Origin: Gammaproteobacteria bacterium
Lineage (GTDB): Bacteria; Pseudomonadota; Gammaproteobacteria; Chromatiales; Chromatiaceae
Direction: 5' to 3'
Length of the DNA stretch: 11,611 nucleotides
Assembly: GCA_015767355.1 (NCBI GenBank)
Contig: JADWMH010000045.1
Span: forward strand, 1 to 11,611
The notes beneath the pieces were generated by a model. It searched no databases. It worked only from the letters and a program-made list of their open reading frames with translations, and was not told where the DNA came from. Position numbers and translations under genes: made by a program. Each line of letters starts with the position of its first letter. The stretch's first letter is position 1. Below, one piece after another: positions 1 through 6,236 of the stretch.

Positions 1-358
1 ACTTCATGTATTAATCACCTTGAAATGACGCAGCAAATTAATACATGGAGTCTAATATAAAGCATCAGAATGCTCTTAATATATTATTCTCCTGTAATCA
101 ATATGACGTCAAGGTGAGTTTTTATCGGGGTGAGACCACACATCATGCAAAACAGAAAGCCGGATCAGATCCACTCCGTCAGCGATGACGCGTTCAAACA
201 CTCATAAACGACCATTCTTTGTGATTGTTCAATAACCCTGCACAATAAGGAGCCGCGAGAACATCGGGTAACTTCTCAAAGATTCCGCGCAATCATCCGC
301 TGGATAATGCGTATTCAAAGCACGGAGTTATTGAGATGCCCCCTAAAATCCACCTCGA
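1..358. other. AT-rich non-coding stretch with inverted repeats
   Basis: I see no convincing coding region here on either strand. The stretch holds several short inverted repeats. An 11-base perfect pair lies at 5-15 (CATGTATTAAT) and 37-47, separated by 21 bases. A 9-base pair lies at 15-23 (TCACCTTGA) and 109-117. Small hairpins are GGATC-A-GATCC at 162-172 and CGTCA-GCGA-TGACG at 177-190. TAATATATTA at 78-87 and TGACGTCA at 103-110 are self-complementary. It lies downstream of a decayed gene cluster, so it could be regulatory DNA of a gene left of the window or simply relic DNA. Confidence 0.5.
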
Positions 359-646
359 CTATTTTTCAAGCAGATGTTCATAACGACTATCCGTCAGTGT
401 CTTCAGAAAAGCCACGAGTGCATTGACTCGCTTATTCTCCAGTGCAGGACCGGTTTTCAGCTCTTTCAGTGAAATCGTTGCGGCGACTTCCGGTTTTCCC
501 CAGGGCTCTTCTGTCTCAGGGTTGACGGCCCTTTTCTTACTGCGGCTGTTGTACTTGTCATAGAAAAGCACCACGGTTTTCAAATCCTTGAACACACCAT
601 TGTGCATGTAGGGTCCGGTGACTGCAGCATTGCGCAGCGGGGAGAG
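359..646 (-). pseudogene. C-terminal fragment of a cytochrome c peroxidase / MauG-type di-haem protein
   Basis: Read on the minus strand, the frame gives SPLRNAAVTGPYMHNGVFKD, then a stretch with VVLFYDKYNSR, NPETEEPW, PEVAATISL and VNALVAFLKTLTD, ending at YEHLLEK and a TAG at 359-361. This is the usual C-terminal end of bacterial cytochrome-c-peroxidase/MauG-like periplasmic di-haem proteins. In that family TAPYMHNG precedes the loop near the second haem and the KTLTD helix closes the protein. Both CxxCH haem-binding motifs and about three quarters of the protein (normally roughly 330-450 residues) are absent. The fragment cannot be a functional peroxidase. Its upstream end runs, out of frame, into a piece of an unrelated di-haem family (DUF1111), so the join at about 632-646 looks like a deletion scar. 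The ATG at 607 is an internal methionine, not a real start. Confidence 0.8.
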
Positions 647-806
647 CTCATCGTATCCGCCTGCATCGCTCCATATCCCGGATCATCGATGGTATAGGCT
701 GGCCGGCGCAACTGCACCGTTTCACCACCGGCAAGATCAGCCTTGATACTCGTCCAGGCGATGCGGCCAGACAAAGGCCGGCCAAAATTATGCGTGTGCG
801 TTTCAT
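632..806 (-). pseudogene. signal-peptide start joined out of frame to a DUF1111 di-haem oxidoreductase fragment
   Basis: On the minus strand an ATG at 806 follows a good ribosome-binding site (AGGAGA at 815-820). It starts MKRTRIILAGLCLAAS, a typical signal peptide. Around 755-765 the recognisable homology switches to another frame reading GRIAWTSIKADLAGG and then VQLRRPAYTIDDPGYG and ADTMSSPR. The pattern LRRP-Y-I-D-GYG-DTM-SPR is typical of the DUF1111 (di-haem oxidoreductase, 'thiol oxidoreductase-like') family, where the SPR is normally followed by a PxxIGLGLLEAI-type segment. Here that segment is missing and the sequence passes into the cytochrome-c-peroxidase fragment in a third frame. 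Two out-of-frame joins within 175 bases mean the locus is a relic. Whether the signal peptide belonged to the DUF1111 gene or to another gene of the same operon cannot be told. Confidence 0.7.
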
Positions 807-836
807 TGGTGATCTCTCCTGAAATTTGACTAGAAT

Positions 837-1118
837 TCAGGGAGAGACTTCATTCAGGCCGTTGTCGACTGCAAAGGCGAGCTTCATGAAAAACTCATTG
901 CGCTCATCGGGTCGCAGGCTCATCTCCAGCTGGAAAGGCATTGCGCCCTTGCATTCATTATCGACCCCTTCCGGTGCATCGCCTAAACTCTGGCACTGAC
1001 CGGTCGCGGCCAGTACGCCGCCTACGGAAAATTTGTCATTGACATCGTAAGCCATCGCAGCAGGCGCTGCAGCAGCCATGGTCGATGCTGTCAACAGACT
1101 CAGTCGTATTGATTTCAA
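837..1118 (-). pseudogene. truncated OprB-like carbohydrate porin (N-terminal ~93 residues)
   Basis: From a probable TTG start at 1118 (GGAG about 9 bases upstream) the protein begins MKSIRLSLLTASTMAAAA, a clean signal peptide ending AMA. It continues with YDVNDKFSVGGVLAATGQ, two cysteines bracketing a short loop (CQSLGDAPEGVDNEC), MPFQLEMSLRPDERNEFFMK and GLNEVSP, then TGA at 837-839. This matches the N-terminal strands of OprB-family outer-membrane porins, which normally carry on with SPF-LAPWAADLEDDV and reach about 400-450 residues. Here the frame ends right after VSP and the next ribosome-binding site follows within 25 bases. About 80% of the gene has therefore been deleted. An in-frame ATG triplet lies at 1131-1139, but starting there would put extra residues before the signal peptide. 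A Fur-box-like site and promoter lie 107 bases upstream. The short product could be expressed but not form a barrel. Confidence 0.72.
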
Positions 1119-1220
1119 ATTTCCTGCTCCCATCATCATTTCATCACTATCGAGTTTGATGGTCTCTCCGGCATCACTATTGCGTGATTCACCAGGCTAA
1201 CCATCCTATTATCTTGGAAC

Positions 1221-1239
1221 GCGAATGATAGTGATTCTT
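1221..1239. promoter_or_regulatory. Fur-box-like operator
   Basis: GCGAATGATAGTGATTCTT matches the 19-base Fur consensus GATAATGATAATCATTATC at 13 of 19 positions, counted by eye. It covers the -10 of the promoter upstream of the porin remnant, the classical position for iron-dependent repression. The decayed downstream genes (porin, DUF1111 di-haem protein) are families often found together in iron-responsive clusters, which makes the call plausible but does not prove it. Confidence 0.45.
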
Positions 1240-1253
1240 GTTTATGAAGTAAA
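1225..1253 (-). promoter_or_regulatory. sigma70-type promoter of the porin remnant
   Basis: On the minus strand a -35 TTTACT (1248-1253; 4/6 to TTGACA) is separated by exactly 17 bases from a -10 TATCAT (1225-1230; 5/6 to TATAAT). Transcription would start near 1218 and give a ~100-base leader before the porin remnant. The -10 lies inside a Fur-box-like sequence. Confidence 0.5.
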
Positions 1254-1330
1254 TAATGGAATGCTTATGATGAGATTATTTCATTTTATGGGAATGGCTT
1301 GAGTGGGGTATCTGAATCCATCTGCAGAAG

Positions 1331-4300
1331 TTACCTTGCTCCCAGGGTGACCAGCGTTGTCATGATCTCCCCCTGGCGACGGTAGGTCAGTGAGACCTCC
1401 TGATCGGGCTGCATCGCTTTCAGTAAGGTTGAGAGATCCCTGAGGCCATGCACAACTGTGTCATTCAACTGAATGATGACGTCGCCTTTCATCAATCCCG
1501 CAGCCGCAGCGGGAGAGCCGGGGACGACGCCGTCAAGCCGGTAGCCTTCGCCCTGGTAGCCAAAGTCGGGAACAGTGCCCAGGCTGACTTTCCGCTGTTT
1601 GCCGGATTTTGGTTTGCTGCTCTTTCCACCGGGCAGGATGACGCTCAGCGGCTCTTCACGACCGGCCAGATATTCCACAGCCTCTTTGGTCACAGTGGCG
1701 ATTTTAACCAGCCCTTCGGAATCGATTTTCTCCGCCGTGTCCGTCGGGCGATGGTAGTCCAGGTTGACCCCGGAGAAAAGCTGCACCGCCGGAATTCCGG
1801 CTTCGTGAAAGCTGACCTGGTCACTGGAGTCGAGTTCTTCGGCGGCCATGGCGATGGGAATGCCACTGACATAGCCGATGCCCCTGAAGATATGCGGCCA
1901 CTCGCTCGCTGAATTCGCGCCCAGCACCAGCAGCTTGTTGCTGCCCAGACGCCCTACCGTATCCAGATTGATCATGCCGATGATCTTATCCGCCGGATTT
2001 GCCTTGAATCGTTCGACATAGTGTTTCGAGCCCCTGCGACCAGCCTCTTCGCCGCTGAACGCCACCAGGACGATGTTGCGCTCAGGCTTGAAATCCTTGC
2101 CCAGCGCACGCGCCAGCTCCAGCAGCACAGCGACGCCGCTGGCGTTATCGTCGGCGCCAGGATGGGTTTTTCCCAGGTTTCCGTCCCGGACATCGGGCCA
2201 GCCAAGGCCGAGATGATCATAGTGTGCTCCGATCACAATGCTTTCATTACTGCGTTTCGGGTCGGCTGCGGGGATGACCGCTATGACATTTTTCAGCAGG
2301 CTTCTACGCTCCGGTTCGCCACCCTGCTCCACCCAACTCTGAAAGTAACTGCCGGGCAGATCTCCCGCCGCCTGCAGCCCCGCCTCGCGAAAAGCCCGGG
2401 CGACAAACTCCGCAGCCTGATCCAGTCCCGGCTCTCCAAAACCACGGCCCTGCAATGCATCGCCGGCAAGAAAACGGATGGTCTCCATCATTTGATTGGC
2501 GTCGAACAACGCGGGTGGATTGATGAGCGCCTCACGCCTGGCCAGCTTGCCTCGTTCACCATTTTCGGCAAACATGGCCGTCAGGGGGGAACGCTCAACC
2601 TGCCAGCGGCCTTTAAGCCGGTTTTCCGGTTCGCTGCCGGAAAACGCCAGATAGCTGTACTTGTGGTAGTGAGGCAGCTTGCGGCCCAGACCGGATAGTG
2701 ATTCGGGCAGGTCGGCGGCGATAATGGCGCGGGGCTGCTGCTTTCCACTGCTGTGGCGTGTGACCAACGCCATCGCATGGTTATCGCGCGGGATGCTCGT
2801 CTTCCCGATGGTCAGACTGCCCGTCTTGAACTGCGCGCCATTTACAGAGAGCGCAGTGGTCATCGTTTCAATATGGCGGTTTTCCCAACCCAGCAGAACG
2901 ATCGCCCGATCCTCCGGCAGCGTCTTCAGTTCATCGTCCCATTTGACCGTCACACTCTCCGGCCCCATTTTACCGAGATCATCGGCAAAGCGCCGCCAGG
3001 CTTTTTTCATGGCAGGCGTTGCTGCAAGCGGCAGCACCACCAGCAGCCTGTTGCTGCCGAAGAGTTGCGTAAAGGCCGGCGGCGTCTCTTCCAGCGCCAG
3101 TTTACGGAACAGATCGAATTCAGGATCGATATCGATGCGCAGCGGGCGGGCGGAAAGCGGAATCTCAAACTGCTGCTGCCTGTGCGTCATCTCCACGACG
3201 GTCTGGTATGCCTGCTTTCCTCCTTCCAGCGTAACGGCTAACGGAACCTGCAACATGTAGGCCTTGCCTGGCTGGGTCTGTGACAACTGAAAAGCGAGGC
3301 GATAGCCTTTACCCGTTTTCTGAATTTCACTGCCGTCCAGTTCAAGCGCTGGCGCGCCGCTGCGATTCACCCACTGATCAAAAAAGCCGCCGAGTGATTT
3401 GCCTGATACCTGCTCAAAACTTGTTCGCAGATCGTCAAAGGAGGCTTTCTGAAACTTCCACTTCCGGTAAAACTGCTGCAGCCCCGCGATGAATGCCTCA
3501 TCACCCAGCTGCCGCCGCAGCATGTGAAACAGCATCAGCGTCTTGCCGTAGCCAACAGCCTCGGATGCGGAGCTGTGCCGGCCGCGAAATTCGTTGAGCG
3601 GAAAATCACGTCCCGCAGCAGCATAGTCCGTATATTTCTGCAGACTCTGCTGGCGATAGACCGCTCCCCTGCCCTGCTGCTGCTTGATCAGATGGTCAGC
3701 CAGATAGGCCGTCAGTCCCTCGCTCCAGTTGCCGCTGGAATAATCAACATAGACGCCGTTGCCCCACCAGTTGTGCAGGATTTCATGGGGGTAGGAGGAG
3801 TTCAGGATAAAGGGCAGCCGGATCACCTTCGAGCCGAGCAGCGTGAAGGAGGGCATGCCGTAGCCGGTCTCCCAGAAGTTCTCCACCAGGGCGAATTTCC
3901 TGTAGGGATAGCGACCCAGCAGTTGCTGATACATGGTGAGATAGCGGACGGTTGCATCCAGGTACTTGTTTGCAAGCTTCTCATCCGGCTGGCGCAAAAA
4001 GACCTGTGCAGTGATTTTGCCACTTGCACGGCTGTACTCACTAAAGGGCGCTGCGATCAGGTAGATCTCCTCCTGCGGTGTTTTTGAGATCCAGGTATCT
4101 GTTACAGCATCCTCTTGAAAATCTTGCTCCACCCGCTCCCCTTGGCTCACGGACACCCAGCCTGCTGGCAGGGAAATATCCAGTTTGAAATGCAGCCGTT
4201 CATCAACTTCAAATTGCGGATACCAGACTGAGTTCCCCGCCAGATAGACACCCTCGGGGCCGATCAGACCGGCGGTGCCTCTGAAACCGCGCGCCTGCTC

Positions 4301-4669
4301 CCTGCCGTAAGCTTCCAGCGGGTGGTGGATGACTCCTTCGTATTCGATGGTGAAAACGTTGAGTCCGTCGGCGAGTTGCATCCTGAACTGCTGTTCAACT
4401 CCGTTTGCCGCTGATTTGAGCGGGACTAAATCCGCACCCTTCGTCAGTAAGCGCGGCTTCAAACCACGATGCAGCGAAAAGGTCAGCTGCCGGGGAGAGT
4501 CGGCAGCAAACGTGATTTGGTCTTGCGCATGGATGCGGTGATGCGTCGGATCCAGTTTGACTGTCAACGCATGGTGGATAACACCCTCTGCCGCAGCGTT
4601 GCCAGAAAAAAGAGCGAGAAAGAGTAGAGTTAAATACGCATACCGGATTTGTTGCAACTGATGTATCAC
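1331..4669 (-). CDS. exported M1-type metallopeptidase / M28 aminopeptidase / PDZ fusion protein
   Basis: A ~1112-residue exported protein with three modules, numbered here from the GTG at 4732. The N-terminal half is M1-like: GYGMPSFT (~290-297) stands where GAMEN usually is, the zinc site HEILH is at 316-320 with the third ligand in NWSEGLTAY (E338), and a catalytic-type Tyr lies in EAVGYGK (Y395). The second half, ~745-1025, is an M28 aminopeptidase with all ligands visible: AHYDH (H837, D839), GADDNASG (D861), FSGEEAG (E895/E896), NLDTVG (D924) and DYHRPTDT (H994). Residues ~1055-1133 form a PDZ domain (GVVPGSPAAAAGL, KGDVI). The likely start is GTG 4669 or TTG 4657, giving a signal peptide ending SGNAAAEG. 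The longer frame back to GTG 4732 runs into a mobile repeat and is probably artefactual. It probably degrades peptides in the periplasm or outside the cell and follows the PD40 gene in the same orientation. Confidence 0.85.
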   Translation of the reverse strand: MIHQLQQIRYAYLTLLFLALFSGNAAAEGVIHHALTVKLDPTHHRIHAQDQITFAADSPRQLTFSLHRGLKPRLLTKGADLVPLKSAANGVEQQFRMQLADGLNVFTIEYEGVIHHPLEAYGREQARGFRGTAGLIGPEGVYLAGNSVWYPQFEVDERLHFKLDISLPAGWVSVSQGERVEQDFQEDAVTDTWISKTPQEEIYLIAAPFSEYSRASGKITAQVFLRQPDEKLANKYLDATVRYLTMYQQLLGRYPYRKFALVENFWETGYGMPSFTLLGSKVIRLPFILNSSYPHEILHNWWGNGVYVDYSSGNWSEGLTAYLADHLIKQQQGRGAVYRQQSLQKYTDYAAAGRDFPLNEFRGRHSSASEAVGYGKTLMLFHMLRRQLGDEAFIAGLQQFYRKWKFQKASFDDLRTSFEQVSGKSLGGFFDQWVNRSGAPALELDGSEIQKTGKGYRLAFQLSQTQPGKAYMLQVPLAVTLEGGKQAYQTVVEMTHRQQQFEIPLSARPLRIDIDPEFDLFRKLALEETPPAFTQLFGSNRLLVVLPLAATPAMKKAWRRFADDLGKMGPESVTVKWDDELKTLPEDRAIVLLGWENRHIETMTTALSVNGAQFKTGSLTIGKTSIPRDNHAMALVTRHSSGKQQPRAIIAADLPESLSGLGRKLPHYHKYSYLAFSGSEPENRLKGRWQVERSPLTAMFAENGERGKLARREALINPPALFDANQMMETIRFLAGDALQGRGFGEPGLDQAAEFVARAFREAGLQAAGDLPGSYFQSWVEQGGEPERRSLLKNVIAVIPAADPKRSNESIVIGAHYDHLGLGWPDVRDGNLGKTHPGADDNASGVAVLLELARALGKDFKPERNIVLVAFSGEEAGRRGSKHYVERFKANPADKIIGMINLDTVGRLGSNKLLVLGANSASEWPHIFRGIGYVSGIPIAMAAEELDSSDQVSFHEAGIPAVQLFSGVNLDYHRPTDTAEKIDSEGLVKIATVTKEAVEYLAGREEPLSVILPGGKSSKPKSGKQRKVSLGTVPDFGYQGEGYRLDGVVPGSPAAAAGLMKGDVIIQLNDTVVHGLRDLSTLLKAMQPDQEVSLTYRRQGEIMTTLVTLGAR

Positions 4670-4689
4670 TCTGTGTATGGCAACTGAGC

Positions 4690-4812
4690 ATAGGATGTGC
4701 TGAGTGAAACGAAGCTTCCGCGTCCTGCTCACGCCCCTGACCTACATCCCTGTAGGCCAAGCGCATCGAATCGTTCAAATATTGATGCGCCTCGTACCTC
4801 GACACATCCTAT
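4690..4812 (+). mobile_element. MITE-like palindromic element, copy A (123 bp)
   Basis: The element has 10-base perfect terminal inverted repeats, ATAGGATGTG at 4690-4699 and CACATCCTAT at 4803-4812. Inside it are a perfect hairpin CCTACA-tccc-TGTAGG (4741-4756) and a second arm pair GCGCATC (4761-4767) / GATGCGC (4784-4790). A nearly identical copy lies inverted at 8942-9065. No transposase is encoded, so it would be a non-autonomous element mobilised in trans. If the ends are taken as GGATGTG...CACATCC, each copy is flanked by TA, which would fit a TA-targeting (IS630/Tc1-like) transposase; this is inference. It occupies most of the 174-base gap between the PD40 gene and the M1/M28 gene. 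Confidence 0.82.
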
Positions 4813-4843
4813 ACGGGGTCGAATGCACCTGGGTGTTGAGAGA

Positions 4844-5935
4844 CTACTTTTGTTCATCCCAATCCGCAATGAATATATCTGTTGCGCGCGGCTTTTGCGG
4901 ATTGCGGTTTGCGCCGAAAACCAGCTTTTTGCCATCGGCGGAAAACATCGGAAAACTGTCGAAGCCGTCGTTGAAAGTGATCCGCTCCAGAGCGCTGCCG
5001 TCGCTGTTGATCAGGTAGAGTTCAAAATTGTGGCCGAAGCGCTGGATCTCCTCATGCCAGTCATCCATGTTGCTGGAGAAGATGATGCGCTTGCCGTCCG
5101 GATGCCATGAGGGCGCCCAGTTGGTTGCGCCATTATTGGTCAGGCGTCTTTTATTGGAGCCGTCGGCATCCATCACCCACAGATCCAGCGGCGTGGACTG
5201 GATGTAGTCGTTCCGCATATTGGTGCGCCACTGCGCCCACTCTCCCTGCGTCTGCGGATGCCAGGCGCGCCACACGATCTGTGTTCCGTCGGGGGAGAAC
5301 CAGGGTCCGCCGTCATAGCCTTCGCTGTCGGTCAGACGGATGACATTGGCGCCGTCGGCGTCCATGATGTAGATATCGAAATCATTGCCACGCTTGGAGC
5401 CGAAGACGATCTTTTCGCCGTCCGTTGAGATGACCGGCTCGGCGTCATACCCGGGGTTATCCGTCAGCTTTTGCAGCCCGGAGCCATCGGCATTCGCCCT
5501 GTAGATGTCATAGGGATAGAGCGGCCAGGCGTAGCCTGTTCCCTCGGGAATTTCCGGTTTCGGCGGACAGGCGCCTTGCAGCTGGCTGGTGGAAGCAAAT
5601 ACTATTGCCTTGCTACCGGGATAGAAAAACGCGCAGGTATGCGAGCCGTGATCGGGGCTGACCCGCCGTTTGTCAGAACCGTCGATTTTCATCGTCCAGA
5701 TCTTGTCACAGGCGTAGCCGCCCCGGTTCGACTGGTAGATCAACTGCTTGCCGTCCGCGCTGAAATAGGCCTCGCCATTGTCCCCTTCAACAGTGAGCCG
5801 GGTGACGTTGCGCATATGCTTGTCCACAGGCATTTGGGATTGGCCTTGTGCTGGCTCCTCTGCAAAGACCGCCTGCTGAGGAGGCATCACAGCGAGCGTT
5901 AAGAGAAGGCAAGCGGATGTGATTGTTTGAGTCAT
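4844..5935 (-). CDS. exported TolB-like PD40 beta-propeller protein
   Basis: A 363-residue protein with an N-terminal signal peptide (hydrophobic ACLLLTLAVM, cleavage around VFA-EEP, residue ~25). The rest is made of PD40/WD40-like blades. The recurrent pair 'F/W-S-x-DG-xx-I/L-V/I-F/Y' and 'D-I/L-Y-x-M/A-x-ADGS-xxx-RLT' is seen at about 57-92, 143-158, 168-202, 212-265, 277-320 and 328-358, so roughly six blades. Such proteins are periplasmic scaffolds or substrate-handling propellers (TolB, tricorn-type); there is no catalytic motif. The ATG at 5935 has GGAG ~12 bases upstream. The M1/M28 peptidase gene follows in the same direction. If the MITE-like insertion were removed the gap would be only about 50 bases, so the two probably formed one transcription unit in which the propeller may present or recognise peptide substrates (inference). 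Three cysteines (76, 101, 123) lie in early blades and could be disulfide-bonded. Confidence 0.82.
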   Translation of the reverse strand: MTQTITSACLLLTLAVMPPQQAVFAEEPAQGQSQMPVDKHMRNVTRLTVEGDNGEAYFSADGKQLIYQSNRGGYACDKIWTMKIDGSDKRRVSPDHGSHTCAFFYPGSKAIVFASTSQLQGACPPKPEIPEGTGYAWPLYPYDIYRANADGSGLQKLTDNPGYDAEPVISTDGEKIVFGSKRGNDFDIYIMDADGANVIRLTDSEGYDGGPWFSPDGTQIVWRAWHPQTQGEWAQWRTNMRNDYIQSTPLDLWVMDADGSNKRRLTNNGATNWAPSWHPDGKRIIFSSNMDDWHEEIQRFGHNFELYLINSDGSALERITFNDGFDSFPMFSADGKKLVFGANRNPQKPRATDIFIADWDEQK

Positions 5936-5965
5936 TATTCAGAAGCTCTCCATGTTATTGGCACA

Positions 5966-5979
5966 TGCATTGTAATGCA
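5966..5979. promoter_or_regulatory. palindromic candidate operator TGCATT-GT-AATGCA
   Basis: A perfect 6-base inverted repeat with a 2-base centre lies directly over the predicted -10 of the PD40 gene promoter. A dimeric repressor bound here would block that promoter. I recognise no particular regulator from the half-site. Confidence 0.4.
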
Positions 5980-5996
5980 CCGATGCTGGTTGTGAA
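5969..5996 (-). promoter_or_regulatory. promoter of the PD40-peptidase operon
   Basis: On the minus strand a -35 TTCACA (5991-5996; 5/6) is followed after 16 bases by a -10 TACAAT (5969-5974; 5/6). Transcription would start near 5962, 27 bases before the ATG at 5935. Confidence 0.55.
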
Positions 5997-6035
5997 TACT
6001 ATGGAGTTATTCAGAGAACAACCGGAAGACAGGAA

Positions 6036-6225
6036 ATGGCATACGCCTGGTCGCTGGATGGCGAGCGGCATGTATTGAGCGCCCACCTGCAGTTCGACAA
6101 ACCGATCAACAGCGACACCCGGAACGCCGTCAAAAATGGCGCTCAAGGCTGCGCTTGAAGAGTATGATTTTACGCACACCACCATTCAACTGGAGCAGAT
6201 CACGGAAATCTGCCCGGACTCCTGA
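6036..6225 (+). pseudogene. C-terminal remnant of a cation diffusion facilitator (CDF) transporter, frameshifted
   Basis: The plus strand reads AYAWSLDGERHVLSAHLQFD, KPINSDTRNAVKNGAQ and then reaches TGA at 6156-6158. Moving by one base at about 6147 restores AALEEYDFTHTTIQLE and CPDS, ending at TGA 6223-6225. This is the cytoplasmic C-terminal metal-binding domain of CzcD/ZitB-like CDF efflux proteins (HxWSLDGERHVLSAHL ... EYDFTHTTIQ-E). All six transmembrane helices of the ~300-residue family are absent, and the expected His/Asp-rich lead-in before WSLDG is lost. An extra G near 6147 breaks the frame. A 5' deletion plus a frameshift makes this a relic. The promoter of the minus-strand PD40 operon now lies where the rest of the transporter would have been. 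Confidence 0.8.
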
Positions 6226-6236
6226 TCTGCTCAGGA
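6220..6236. terminator. short hairpin between convergent genes
   Basis: TCCTGA-tctgc-TCAGGA is a perfect 6-base stem with a 5-base loop. It overlaps the stop codon of the CDF remnant (6223-6225) and that of the ArsR-rhodanese gene (6231-6233). There is no T-run on either side, so it is at best a weak terminator. Confidence 0.22.

Noticed and set aside
1448..4087. Several long plus-strand open frames opposite the peptidase (for example 2021-2698 and 3524-4087)
   Set aside because: They are antisense to a gene with intact catalytic motifs and show no recognisable protein features.
4669..4732. N-terminal extension of the M1/M28 peptidase to the GTG at 4732
   Set aside because: The extra residues are partly encoded by the MITE-like element and precede an obvious signal peptide; no proper ribosome-binding site lies before 4732.
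4690..4812. CRISPR repeat or integron attC site
   Set aside because: There are only two dispersed, inverted copies with terminal inverted repeats; no spacer array, adjacent cassette or integrase is present.
4704..5018. Open frame starting MKRSFRVLLTPLTYIPV in copy A, also present in copy B (8659-9051 minus)
   Set aside because: The shared start is just the element read as protein; beyond the element each frame runs antisense through a real gene (PD40, DsrE).
5955..6185. 76-residue minus-strand frame upstream of the PD40 gene
   Set aside because: The plus strand of the same bases encodes the recognisable CDF C-terminal domain, so this is its antisense shadow.
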